64,000 nucleotides of DNA, from positions 41,884 through 105,883 of the forward strand of contig NZ_JAPZUB010000041.1 of the NCBI RefSeq assembly GCF_027533505.1, written 5' to 3'. The notes beneath the pieces were generated by a model. It saw only the letters and a program-made list of their open reading frames with translations. It was not told the DNA's origin and did no database searches. Each line of letters starts with the position of its first letter. Position 1 is the first letter of the stretch. The position numbers and the translations under genes were made by a program. This DNA is from Flavobacterium sp. (GTDB lineage Bacteria > Bacteroidota > Bacteroidia > Flavobacteriales > Flavobacteriaceae). Shown piece by piece: positions 7,384 through 16,681 of the stretch.

Positions 7384-9369
7384 CTACAACAAGGTTTCGT
7401 CTACCAAATGGGGAAGCGTCACTTTCAAAAGCGGTTCCACTTCCATGGCGCGTTTAATCGCAAAAATAGCGCCTTCATTGCGGGCCCAACTGCGGCGGGA
7501 AATTCCGTTGTTCACGTCCCAGAACAGCATGGATTTCAGGCGTCTATCGCTATCGGCAGTCCCATCAAGAACCATACCAAAGCCCCCGTTCATTACTTCG
7601 CCCCAACCGACACCGCCACCGTTGTGAATCGATACCCAAGTCGCCCCTCGGAAACTGTCGCCAATCACATTGTGAATCGCCATGTCGGAGGTAAAACGGG
7701 AACCGTCATAAATGTTGGACGTTTCGCGATACGGCGAATCCGTTCCTGAAACATCATGGTGGTCGCGGCCAAGAATGATGTAGCCAATCTCGCCACGCGC
7801 AATCGCTTGGTTAAAGGCCTCGGCTATTTTCATACGCCCTTCGGCATCAGCATACAAAATCCGGGCTTGTGAACCGACCACTAATTTATTCTCTTGTGCT
7901 CCTTTGATCCATTGGATGTTGTCAGCCATTTGTTGGCGAATCTCCTCGGGAGCGGTTTCCATGATTTTTTCTAACACCGCACAAGCTAGGGCATCGGTTT
8001 TCTTTAAGTCTTCGGGATCGCCCGAGGCACAAACCCAACGAAAGGGGCCGAACCCATAGTCAAAACACATCGGACCCATAATGTCTTGCACGTAGCTTGG
8101 GAATTTGAATTCACGACCCAACGTCGGATGGTCGTTCATCACATCAGCCCCAGCACGAGACGCTTCAAGTAAGAACGCATTGCCATAGTCAAAGAAATAA
8201 GTGCCTTTGGCCGTGTGCTTGTTAATGGCTGCTGCATGGCGACGGAGTGTTTTTTGGACTTCCTCGCGGAACTTCTCGGGTTGGTGGGCCATCAAGGCAT
8301 TGGATTCTTCAAAGCTGTATCCCATCGGGTAATAACCGCCCGCCCACGGATTGTGTAGCGAGGTTTGGTCAGAACCCAAATCAATGTGAATGTTTTCGGC
8401 ATCAAAGCGTTCCCATACATCCACAATATTCCCAAGGTAAGCGATGGATACCACTTCTTTGGTTTCTTGGGCTGTACGAACGCGGGTTACAAGTGCGTCG
8501 ATATCTTCGATAATCTCGTGAATCCAACCTTGTTCGTGGCGGATGCGGGTGATTTTGGGGTTGACTTCAGCGCAAACCGTAATACAACCCGCAATAGTGC
8601 CTGCTTTGGGTTGCGCACCACTCATGCCTCCCAACCCCGAGGTCACAAACAAGTTGCCACTCGGACTCTTTTTGATTTTGCGGAAACCGTTGAGTACGGT
8701 AATGGTGGTTCCGTGTACGATACCTTGGGGTCCGATGTACATATAACTCCCCGCTGTCATTTGTCCGTATTGGGTAACGCCCAGTGCGTTAAATTTTTCC
8801 CAGTCATCGGGTTTGGAGTAGTTGGGGATCATCATACCGTTGGTCACCACCACGCGCGGGGCATCTTTGTGCGACGGGAAGAGTCCCATGGGATGACCGG
8901 AATACATGACAAGCGTTTGCTCGTCGGTCATTTCGGCCAAATATTTCATAGTAAGGCGGTATTGTGCCCAGTTTTGGAACACAGCACCATTACCCCCATA
9001 GGTAATTAATTCATGCGGGTGTTGTGCAACAGCATAATCCAAGTTGTTTTGAATCATGAGCATGATGGCTTTGGCCTGCTCGCTTTTGCCAGGATATTCC
9101 GAAATCGGACGCGCATACATGCGGTAGTCGGGACGCAAACGGTACATGTAAATGCGGCCGTAGGTTTCGAGCTCCTCTTTGAATTCAGGAATAAGCTCGG
9201 CATGATGCTGCGGTTCAAAATAACGTAAGGCATTTTGGAGCGCCAACTTTTTCTCTTCTTCGTTTAAGATTTCTTTGCGTTTGGGCGCGTGATTGATTGC
9301 CGGATCATACGGTTTCGGTTGGGGTAAAACCTTAGGGATTCCCTCGAGTAGTTGTTCGTGAAAGGTCAT
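7384..9369 (-). CDS. hutU: Urocanate hydratase
   Basis: 661 residues from ATG at 9367-9369. This start (MTFHEQLLEGIPKVLP) is chosen because the longer frame upstream only shadows the DUF5522 gene. The enzyme adds water to urocanate to give imidazolone propionate, the second step of histidine breakdown, using tightly bound NAD+. Family motifs visible are YGGNG (124-128), NWAQYRLTMKYL, MYSGHPMGLFPS (155-166) and the glycine-rich GLGGMSGAQPKA (245-256). The length is that of the long form seen in Bacteroidota rather than the roughly 555-residue form of Bacillus or Pseudomonas. The other hut genes are not in this window. Confidence 0.95.
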   Translation of the reverse strand: MTFHEQLLEGIPKVLPQPKPYDPAINHAPKRKEILNEEEKKLALQNALRYFEPQHHAELIPEFKEELETYGRIYMYRLRPDYRMYARPISEYPGKSEQAKAIMLMIQNNLDYAVAQHPHELITYGGNGAVFQNWAQYRLTMKYLAEMTDEQTLVMYSGHPMGLFPSHKDAPRVVVTNGMMIPNYSKPDDWEKFNALGVTQYGQMTAGSYMYIGPQGIVHGTTITVLNGFRKIKKSPSGNLFVTSGLGGMSGAQPKAGTIAGCITVCAEVNPKITRIRHEQGWIHEIIEDIDALVTRVRTAQETKEVVSIAYLGNIVDVWERFDAENIHIDLGSDQTSLHNPWAGGYYPMGYSFEESNALMAHQPEKFREEVQKTLRRHAAAINKHTAKGTYFFDYGNAFLLEASRAGADVMNDHPTLGREFKFPSYVQDIMGPMCFDYGFGPFRWVCASGDPEDLKKTDALACAVLEKIMETAPEEIRQQMADNIQWIKGAQENKLVVGSQARILYADAEGRMKIAEAFNQAIARGEIGYIILGRDHHDVSGTDSPYRETSNIYDGSRFTSDMAIHNVIGDSFRGATWVSIHNGGGVGWGEVMNGGFGMVLDGTADSDRRLKSMLFWDVNNGISRRSWARNEGAIFAIKRAMEVEPLLKVTLPHLVDETLL

Positions 9370-9373
9370 TAAT

Positions 9374-9577
9374 CTAATGTCTTGGTTTGTTGGTTTGTTT
9401 GTTTTGTCGAATGTCGCCCGTACTTTTATCAAAACCATAAGGGCAATGACGGCAACCCGATTTGCAACAATACCCACGCTTCAAATGGTAGCGTTCGGTA
9501 AAAACACGAAATCCTTCGGGACTGAGATAAAAATCTTCGCCTTCTTTGAGATTATTCGGATGGAGAGCGTCATTCAT
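9374..9577 (-). CDS. DUF5522 protein, Cys-rich
   Basis: 67 residues. The core YCCKSGCRHCPYG (36-48) has four cysteines and one histidine in a CC-x3-C-x-H-C pattern that defines DUF5522 and suggests a metal site. Before it is FYLSPEGFRVFTERYHLKRG. It ends 4 bases before the hutU start, so the two are probably co-transcribed. Function unknown. Confidence 0.85.
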   Translation of the reverse strand: MNDALHPNNLKEGEDFYLSPEGFRVFTERYHLKRGYCCKSGCRHCPYGFDKSTGDIRQNKQTNKPRH

Positions 9578-9604
9578 ACCTACAAAATTAACAACTTTGC
9601 AAGA

Positions 9605-9937
9605 ATGAAAGTCATCGTTGCCAAATATTTAACGCCTGTTGGATTTCGGGCCATTACCATTTTCCCTTTTGTTATCGTGCGATCAAAAGATGCTTTGTTG
9701 GATCCGCATTTGCTTTCTCACGAGCGCATACATATCCATCAACAACGCGAATTGCTCGTGGTGTTTTTTTATGTCTGGTATGTCCTGGAGTTTTTAGGGC
9801 GTTGGATGGTGCTGCGCGATCGAACGGAGGCGTACCGAGCCATTTCTTTTGAACGTGAGGCTTATGCAAACGAAAACGACCCTCACTATCTCAAGCGAAG
9901 GTCGTTGTATTCCTTTTTATTTTATTTTAAAAAATAA
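9605..9937 (+). CDS. Small hypothetical protein with HExxH motif
   Basis: 110 residues from ATG at 9605; the longer upstream frame overlaps the DUF5522 gene and is rejected. It contains LLSHERIHIHQQRELL, which gives an H-E-x-x-H zinc motif, followed by a hydrophobic stretch (VVFFYVWYVLEFLG) and a later SFEREAYAN whose Glu could be a third ligand as in gluzincins. I recall similar short proteins in flavobacteria without assigned function. The end overlaps the end of the convergent T9SS gene by 11 bases. Metalloprotease activity is an inference from the motif only. Confidence 0.7.
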   Translation: MKVIVAKYLTPVGFRAITIFPFVIVRSKDALLDPHLLSHERIHIHQQRELLVVFFYVWYVLEFLGRWMVLRDRTEAYRAISFEREAYANENDPHYLKRRSLYSFLFYFKK

Positions 9938-12900
9938 TCTTTGTAGCGGTAATGATTCCGTTGGCCAATCGAGTTTGCACTAGCAATGGGGTTTGGTTGC
10001 GTGTCAGATGGGGAACTTCAAACTGTGAAGCATTGATTTGATCATATTGACCAATAACGCGACCCAACATATCCAAAACGGTGACGGAGGCAATTACTTC
10101 GCGGGCAGAACTTACTTGTATAGTCTCTTGAGTGATAACGGTTACTTCATCTTCAGCCGCTACTGATTGTTTCATACCGTTGTTGTAAATAATGATAAAG
10201 CGATTTGAACGAGTTCCCGCTGTGGTCGTAAAGCGATACGGACTTACTTTTAAATTGTGTACTACATTCAAATCCTTATCACGGATAAAAATATCTTGAT
10301 CGGCAAACATTCCGTCAACGGCGGCCAGGGCAATGTGATATTGTCCTGCGGCGGGTGCATGGAATCCAACGGGAACTTCATCCATCGGGTTAAACGGTAA
10401 AGCCCGTCCTTGAATTTGGAATTTTTCAGTATCGATGAGTGAAAAGATACTCATGGATCCCAAAATCGCTGTGTTGCTGTCAAAGAAGTTATCTTTTCCA
10501 TTGCTGGCGCTTTGTACATACCCCACCAATGTTCGTTCCGATTGTCGGCTGCTGTTCACAATGTCGAGCCAGAAGCGATGGCGTTCAAGTTCAACATTTA
10601 CGGGAGGTTCAATGATATAGTCACTGCTTCGGTAGAAGTTGGTGTTGTCAAAGGTATTGCTTCGTAATCCATTGTTGAAAGCAACGGTGTCGGTCGTCGC
10701 AGGGCCGTCAATCATTTGAACAAAGAATCCTTGGCCTGCACCTATGAAATAATCGCTAGAAGCAGCAGGACAACACGATGTACCGGTAAAATTGTACGTC
10801 AAATAATCCCCGGGACTGTAATTATAAATATACGTATTGTAAAACGGACTCGCGATTTGTGACGGTAAAGTACCATGGGTCCAAATTTTGATGTTCCCCA
10901 TGATTTTTGTTCGGTTATTGAACAAAAACTGACTTGCGCGAATCGCCGAAGGATAGGGGTTTCCAACCAAATTCCAGTTGTCACTGTAGTTGGTGATTTC
11001 AGTCCCATTCAATCCTGTATGATAAGCCGTATTGGTGTCAGAGCCCCGCGCTATAGCGGTAGTGATATTTCCATTATTGGGAACGCCCGTGAAAGTGTTG
11101 ACTAACGTTTGTGGCGTCACATTACCAAAGGAGTCAGGACCCCGAACAATATACCCTCTACCCGCAGTCATCGTATTGCCCACAGCCATTTCCCAGTTGC
11201 CTTGCCCACCGTTGGGATTAGCAATGGTAGGGTTCCAACGCCAGATTAATCCCGAGGTGGTAGGCGCACCAATGTTACTCGTGCTAAAACCGGCTACAGG
11301 GGAGGACCAATACACGTAGTCTTGACGACGAATGTTGGCATTGCGGGTATAGTTGATGGAGCCCGTATTGGCTACGTTGTTGATTTGTACCAAACTAGAA
11401 TTGTTTAACAGGTTGAATTGCGCCCCTGTTTGAACATTAACCCAATCGGTAACCGTAATGGTATTCGATGCATTTACGGTTAAGGTAGCTCCTGTTTGTA
11501 CAATCAAGTTTCCAGCAAAAGCATGATAAGAACTGCCTGAAATGACAGGATTATTTGCAGTAACAGGGATGATAACACAATCGGCATTGTTAGGGATACT
11601 CGTGTTTGGAGTCCAATTATTTACTTTATTCCAATCCGTATCGACCGAACCGTTCCAAATTTTACGACTATTGACTGTAATGGTTGCATCGTCGGTGACA
11701 TCCATAATCACACCATTACAGAAAGTATAGCGAATACGAGCGGTATAAGTAGTTGTTTGGTTTGGACAAACAGTAAGGGTGGGAGAGGTTCCCACGACAG
11801 GACCTGATGTTCCCACACCTTCAAACCAAGTTATCGTTGTAATCGAAGGTCCAGCAGGCATAAAACGCCAAGCCTCGTTTGTGGTGGTCCAATCAGGATC
11901 CAATGAGTTGCGATTAGGAGCTACCACACCTGCAGTTCCCGTATTGTTTTGAATTCCAATAACGGCATTACCACTATTCCAAGAGGCACAAACCCGTTTT
12001 TCTTTAATGTACACTTCAATGATATTCGTATTTTCATACAAAACTATCATTCCGGTATACATTAAATTGTTACAAGCAAACGAGAACATGGGTACTTCGC
12101 TCCAGCCAATAATCATGGCACGACATCCCGAAGGCATAGTGACCAATTCCCAACTTACTTCTCCACCCACGCTGGGGTCGATATCGTGATAAGCTCCAAA
12201 TATTGTATTTAAGAATAGGGAGGGGCTTGGCAAGTTGGTGCTAAAGGCCCAGTTATTATAGCCTCCAGGGGTATTGTTGGTGGTGTTAAACGAAACAACC
12301 CCATTGGAACCAATCAACATTTGGTTGTAGGTGTTTCCGTAGTAACAAAAGTTGAACGGAATAGATACCAAACCTGACCAAACATCATCTACGTTAATAC
12401 TTACCGAATTGGCTAAACAACCAAATTGATAAGGGGGGGCGTAGGGTATAGATTCAACCGTATAATTGGTGGTATCGCCTAAGTTCTTATAGGTAGCTTC
12501 CAAAGTGGTGCAAGTAGAAGCGCCACAAGTTGTAATGGGCGCGGGGTCGACGCCCCCTAATCCTAAACCTCCAGCGACGTTGGTCGGACATCCTGTAGAA
12601 TTTGTTCCCACTCCACCTCCAGGGGTACATGCGGTAGTAACACAAATACTAAAAGTTCCTTGACCAATACCATTGGCAAAACTATAGACTCGAATATAAT
12701 AGGTAGCTCCAACCGTGAGACCTGTAAGTGTCGTGGTTTCGTTCAAGCTCCCCGTAGTAGCGTTTATACAAGCCAAAGAGGTTAAACTCAAACATGAGCC
12801 ACTATACACTTGAAGTACCGCATTTGCTAGTGTGCCTGGAGTAACAGTGACTGTATGTGACGTTTCGTAAGCTTCAAAAGTATACCAAACATCATCATCG

Positions 12901-13145
12901 GCGTTACCAACGCAACCCGCTAGTGAATTCGTTGCAAGTACAGTTGTTCCACTGGTAGAAGAAGTACAAAAGGTGGTTGGATTTGTATTTAAGGCTACAG
13001 CCGTAGCACAGCTATCATTTACAGGGGGGCCAGGAGTAGTCACACAAATACCAAAAGTGCCAGGACTGTCATTGCCATATTCCCAAACACGAATAAATAA
13101 GGTAGCCCCAGGGGTTTGACCGGTCAAGTTGATACTAGACATCAA
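9927..13145 (-). CDS. C-terminal part of a T9SS surface protein split by a stop codon
   Basis: 1,072 residues from the first ATG after the break (MMSSINLTGQTPG), but the same frame continues upstream through 13146-13202 to a TAA at 13203-13205 and on into the 365-residue N-terminal part. It holds the rest of one and all of another roughly 125-residue repeat (each with NDSC, DDVWYTF, YSGSC and ICVTT landmarks), then a beta-sandwich region with CTTLEATY and FNFCYYGNTYNQMLIGSNG, and a C-terminus (TVLDMLGRVIGQYDQ onwards) that reads as a T9SS sorting domain. The fragment lacks a signal peptide, so on its own it would not be exported. See the N-terminal part for the full gene. Confidence 0.75.
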   Translation of the reverse strand: MMSSINLTGQTPGATLFIRVWEYGNDSPGTFGICVTTPGPPVNDSCATAVALNTNPTTFCTSSTSGTTVLATNSLAGCVGNADDDVWYTFEAYETSHTVTVTPGTLANAVLQVYSGSCLSLTSLACINATTGSLNETTTLTGLTVGATYYIRVYSFANGIGQGTFSICVTTACTPGGGVGTNSTGCPTNVAGGLGLGGVDPAPITTCGASTCTTLEATYKNLGDTTNYTVESIPYAPPYQFGCLANSVSINVDDVWSGLVSIPFNFCYYGNTYNQMLIGSNGVVSFNTTNNTPGGYNNWAFSTNLPSPSLFLNTIFGAYHDIDPSVGGEVSWELVTMPSGCRAMIIGWSEVPMFSFACNNLMYTGMIVLYENTNIIEVYIKEKRVCASWNSGNAVIGIQNNTGTAGVVAPNRNSLDPDWTTTNEAWRFMPAGPSITTITWFEGVGTSGPVVGTSPTLTVCPNQTTTYTARIRYTFCNGVIMDVTDDATITVNSRKIWNGSVDTDWNKVNNWTPNTSIPNNADCVIIPVTANNPVISGSSYHAFAGNLIVQTGATLTVNASNTITVTDWVNVQTGAQFNLLNNSSLVQINNVANTGSINYTRNANIRRQDYVYWSSPVAGFSTSNIGAPTTSGLIWRWNPTIANPNGGQGNWEMAVGNTMTAGRGYIVRGPDSFGNVTPQTLVNTFTGVPNNGNITTAIARGSDTNTAYHTGLNGTEITNYSDNWNLVGNPYPSAIRASQFLFNNRTKIMGNIKIWTHGTLPSQIASPFYNTYIYNYSPGDYLTYNFTGTSCCPAASSDYFIGAGQGFFVQMIDGPATTDTVAFNNGLRSNTFDNTNFYRSSDYIIEPPVNVELERHRFWLDIVNSSRQSERTLVGYVQSASNGKDNFFDSNTAILGSMSIFSLIDTEKFQIQGRALPFNPMDEVPVGFHAPAAGQYHIALAAVDGMFADQDIFIRDKDLNVVHNLKVSPYRFTTTAGTRSNRFIIIYNNGMKQSVAAEDEVTVITQETIQVSSAREVIASVTVLDMLGRVIGQYDQINASQFEVPHLTRNQTPLLVQTRLANGIITATKIIF

Positions 13146-13202
13146 ACCATTAGCGCTAGAGTCATCATCGCAGGTGACAAGGGTTAACCCCCCACAGGTT
13201 CC

Positions 13203-14300
13203 TTAATATACTGCCATACCGCTATCGGTAATACCGCCTGTTTGCGTATCTATAGATAAAATACCCGAAGCAGGAACCGTTACGCGAAACCACACATCAC
13301 CGCCAGCATAACTTGCACAGCCAGGAGCTGGAGGTCCAACAGAATCAGAAGCACCAAGGGTCGTGTAAGTTGCGTAAGTGCAATTCGTTGCGGGGGTTAG
13401 TGTTATGGCTCTACTACAATTATCATTTGCAGGGGGTGTCACACAAGTTCTTGAAATGGTGAAACTCCCTGTTGCATTAGAGGCAGCATCCCAATTGGCA
13501 ATATATACAAAGTAAGTGGTCCCTAGTGTAGTATTAAAAGTATAGCTTTCCGTTCCGCCACCAAATCCAGAATCTTGACAAGTAATATTGGTTAAGCCGA
13601 GGCATGATCCGCTTGCAATGGCCATTTCATGATCAAAACTACCATTTGCAGTTGATGTGATTGTAGTTGTTGATCCGTCGCCTGTAAAGGTATACCAAAC
13701 CCCATTGTTACTCATGCTGCATCCCGTATTATGGTTGGTTGAACCATTTGTACCAAAAGTGGTTCCGTTCATATTTGTAGTGCCACATGGGAGTGTAGTA
13801 GCGGTAATACAACTATTATTGGAAGGAGGACTGGCGGTAACACACAGCGAGGATAGATTCATGTTGTTGTTGTTTCCAATGTTTACAACTTTAATGTAAT
13901 AAATACCATTGGCTAAAGGTCCTGTAGTAATCGTTTCTGTTTGAGCTGAATTGGTTGCATTATTGGCATTGGCACACGAAATAGTCGATAAACCAGCACA
14001 TGAACCCGTTGATCCAATAAGTTGTAATAACAAGTTTTGATTGGTTGTGGTACCCACAATTGTAACAGATGCGGGTCCACCACTGACAGTGAAAGTATAC
14101 CAACGATCTCTGTGAAAAGTTAGCCCAGTACTACAAGTATTTATCAGCGGGGCATCATCAGTACCGTTTGAAACCGACCCGCTAAGGCATGGGCCATTGA
14201 CAGTAATAGGTAATGCCACAGCACAGTTATTCTGTGCATTTATCTCATGAGTAAAACTCAAAAGAGTAATAAGCATTAAGTAATTGTAAATTTGTTTCAT
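13203..14300 (-). CDS. N-terminal part of a T9SS surface protein, ended by a premature TAA
   Basis: 365 residues from ATG at 14300. The signal peptide is MKQIYNYLMLITLLSFTHEI with a likely cleavage after NAQ. Three repeats of about 125 residues follow (near 25-155, 160-290 and 291 onwards), each with N-x-C near the start, a [DG]xWYTF or DVWFRV core and a GSC/SC pair, like PPC-type extracellular beta domains. The frame stops at TAA (13203-13205) directly after GMAVY. The equivalent place in the next repeat reads QVYSGSC, and downstream of the stop the same frame reads GTCGGLTLVTCDDD, so a Ser codon TCA has most likely become TAA. The intact gene would span 9927-14300 (about 1,457 residues). 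Confidence 0.85.
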   Translation of the reverse strand: MKQIYNYLMLITLLSFTHEINAQNNCAVALPITVNGPCLSGSVSNGTDDAPLINTCSTGLTFHRDRWYTFTVSGGPASVTIVGTTTNQNLLLQLIGSTGSCAGLSTISCANANNATNSAQTETITTGPLANGIYYIKVVNIGNNNNMNLSSLCVTASPPSNNSCITATTLPCGTTNMNGTTFGTNGSTNHNTGCSMSNNGVWYTFTGDGSTTTITSTANGSFDHEMAIASGSCLGLTNITCQDSGFGGGTESYTFNTTLGTTYFVYIANWDAASNATGSFTISRTCVTPPANDNCSRAITLTPATNCTYATYTTLGASDSVGPPAPGCASYAGGDVWFRVTVPASGILSIDTQTGGITDSGMAVY

Positions 14301-14806
14301 ACCTTGCTGTTTTTTGTGCTTTTTTCGATTACAAAATTTCTACAAAAAATTGGGATTCAATGATAAAGTCGATTAACTGTTAGATTTTCTGTTGAAATGC
14401 AAAAAATACGTTTTTTCTCACAAAAAAGTCGATATACAACCATTTGTTTTTTACTAAATTGCTGAAAAACAATGGATAACTTCTTTGGTTGTTTTTGCAC
14501 TCGTTGAACTAAAATCATTAACTATAGATTTTTCATTTTGATTTACGTAAAAATTGTTGTGAACAGTTTTTTCCAATGGCATCCATTTTTACCTCAAGTC
14601 CCTCGATTATTGAAAAAGGGAATATAAAATCGGATAAAACCTTCATTTTCAATCCTTATTTTGTTAAATTTGAAATCGAAGTTACATAAGGAAAGTTGAA
14701 AAACCCAAGTTTTTTGTTAAAAAAACATGCATTTCATCGATTTTTTTGGTATTTACGTCGATTATAAGAAGTATATTCCTACATTTACAACATAAACTTT
14801 TTGATT
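14301..14806. other. Divergent intergenic region between two T9SS genes
   Basis: 506 bases, AT-rich, no gene. It must carry promoters in both directions. On the plus strand TACATTTA at 14780-14787 resembles the -7 consensus TAnnTTTG and lies 19 bases before the next start. No terminator or strong repeat is seen. Confidence 0.5.
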
Positions 14807-16636
14807 ATGAAAAAAATAGTACTATTATTTATTTGTTTAGTGTCGTCTGCGACCTATGTTAGTGCACAATTGTATGTGTCTAATAATAGCTATGTTTTCA
14901 ACAAAGGTGCTTTGTTGTTTGCACGTGGAAATTTAGAGCTCAATGGAGCCAACAGTTTTTTATATCTACGGAATGAGGCGCAATTCCTTCAAGGAACTGC
15001 CGGATCATCAACCAATAGAGGTTTGGGCCGACTGTCGGTTTTTCAAGAGGGTACAAGCAATGCTTTTGCCTACAATTATTGGTGCGCACCCGTAGGAAAT
15101 GCTTCAGCAGGTTCTGGAAATGAAAATTTTGGGGTGAGTATGTTAGGTACCCCCACAACATTAACAACCACTATTCCTGCTGCCTTATCTTCAGCAACTT
15201 ACAATGGGTCGTCGTCTGCAGCTGCTCTAACTATTGCGACCTATTGGATTTGGCGATTTTTATCTTCTAACAATTATTCACAATGGGTGCAGTCCGCAGG
15301 AACAACCAATATCGCACCTGGCGAAGGTTTTACCATGAAAGGGGTTTCGGGTACCGATGCAACCAATCCTGGAGAAACCGTTGCTAATAATCCTGGGAAT
15401 GCCCAGCGCTATGATTTTCGGGGAAAACCCAATGATGGAACCATTGTAATCAATGTTGCCAATGGGGCTTCAACCCTTACAGGTAATCCCTATCCTTCAG
15501 CGATTGACTTAAATTTATTCTTGAATGATCCCGCCAATTCTTCTTTAGACGGAACGGCTCTGTTTTGGGAACACGACAAAACTGTCAACTCACATAACAT
15601 TGTAGATTACCGTGGAGGTTATGGTGTATACAACGGTACCACAAGTGTTTACACTCCAGCTACTTTTTACACCTATGATTTGGGAGGTAACCAAGGCTCC
15701 GTTTTCAGTTCCCCCAACAACATGTACCAACGTCGATTTTCCCCGATAGGACAAGGTTTTATGGTACGAGGCGTTTCCAATGGTTCAGCGATAATGCGAA
15801 ATGCTCATCGGGTATTTGTGAAAGAGGGAGCTGCCAATTTCTCCCAGTTTGAACGTCTTAGTAATGAAGCAAATTCAGCTGGTATTGCAAGTTTTGGCAA
15901 TATTCCAAATGTGGCGGGTATTGATTATACACAATTAAGTGCCGCTCCTACACCGCATTTTACCGTCAATACCTCCTTGGGCGGAAATGCTGTACGACAA
16001 GTCGCGTTGTGTTTTTTACCCAATGCCATTGACGGTGTCGATCGTGCCGATTCGAAATCTCCAGACACAACAGCCAACTTACCGATGGATATGTACATAG
16101 TGTTGGAGAATGAGCCTTATGTGCACGCTACTACGGCATTTGATAGCAGCAAACGAATCAATGTTGGATTCAAATGCAATGCTTCAACCACCTTCACCAT
16201 GATGGTAAAAGATATCGTAAACTTTGATATGGCAGAAGATATTTTCCTCTATGATGCCGAAACAGGATTGTATCATGACATCAAAAATCAACCGTATGCA
16301 TTCACTTTACAACCCGGGGTAAATAACAACCGTTATCAAATCACATTTACAGATCAAGCCCTTTCCAATGGCGAGTTTAATGGAGGACGATTGGATATTT
16401 TACAAAACAATCAAGAACAGCTTTTAGTCATCAGTAACCCAACGCAATACGAACTTTCAGAAGTGAGCCTTTATGATATGCTTGGAAAAAATGTATTTAC
16501 CAAAAAAGGATTGGGTAGTCAAAATCAATATGAATTTGCTACGGGTTCACTGGCAGAAGGAATTTACATCGCCCGTATAAAAACAATAGAGGGGCATTCG
16601 CTCAGTAAAAAAGTCGTTATCGAGCGTGTTCGCTAA
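14807..16636 (+). CDS. T9SS-secreted protein with C-terminal sorting domain
   Basis: 609 residues from ATG at 14807 (the in-frame TTG at 14801 is less likely). Signal peptide MKKIVLLFICLVSSATYVSA. The middle is a beta-rich region with LTGNPYPSAIDLNLFL, GQGFMVRG and RFSPIGQGF, landmarks seen in many Bacteroidota surface proteins; the neighbouring split protein has the related LVGNPYPSAI and GAGQGFFV. The C-terminus (about 530-609) contains SEVSLYDMLGKNVFTKKG and LAEGIYIARIKT with a final KKVVIERVR, a type A T9SS sorting domain. It is expected on the cell surface or released. The ligand is unknown. Confidence 0.88.
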   Translation: MKKIVLLFICLVSSATYVSAQLYVSNNSYVFNKGALLFARGNLELNGANSFLYLRNEAQFLQGTAGSSTNRGLGRLSVFQEGTSNAFAYNYWCAPVGNASAGSGNENFGVSMLGTPTTLTTTIPAALSSATYNGSSSAAALTIATYWIWRFLSSNNYSQWVQSAGTTNIAPGEGFTMKGVSGTDATNPGETVANNPGNAQRYDFRGKPNDGTIVINVANGASTLTGNPYPSAIDLNLFLNDPANSSLDGTALFWEHDKTVNSHNIVDYRGGYGVYNGTTSVYTPATFYTYDLGGNQGSVFSSPNNMYQRRFSPIGQGFMVRGVSNGSAIMRNAHRVFVKEGAANFSQFERLSNEANSAGIASFGNIPNVAGIDYTQLSAAPTPHFTVNTSLGGNAVRQVALCFLPNAIDGVDRADSKSPDTTANLPMDMYIVLENEPYVHATTAFDSSKRINVGFKCNASTTFTMMVKDIVNFDMAEDIFLYDAETGLYHDIKNQPYAFTLQPGVNNNRYQITFTDQALSNGEFNGGRLDILQNNQEQLLVISNPTQYELSEVSLYDMLGKNVFTKKGLGSQNQYEFATGSLAEGIYIARIKTIEGHSLSKKVVIERVR

Positions 16637-16642
16637 TATGAA

Positions 16643-16667
16643 AGGGGCCTAAAGGCTCCTTTTTTTA
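16643..16667 (+). terminator. Terminator of the T9SS gene
   Basis: AGGGGCC (16643-16649) pairs with GGCTCCT (16654-16660), one G-T pair, followed by eight T. Confidence 0.85.
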
Positions 16668-16669
16668 TG

Positions 16670-16677
16670 TACTTTTG
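16670..16677 (+). promoter_or_regulatory. Candidate -7 box of the deaminase/glucosaminidase/hemL group
   Basis: TACTTTTG matches TAnnTTTG directly after the terminator and 5 bases before ATG 16682, implying a leaderless or very short-leader transcript. No clear -33 element is seen. Confidence 0.45.
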
Positions 16678-16681
16678 TTCC

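Noticed and set aside
9370..9477. N-terminal extension of hutU
   Set aside because: The 36 extra residues are the shadow of the DUF5522 gene and do not look like urocanate hydratase.
9377..9604. Upstream extension of the HExxH protein
   Set aside because: Antisense to DUF5522; the signal-less ATG at 9605 gives a sensible protein.
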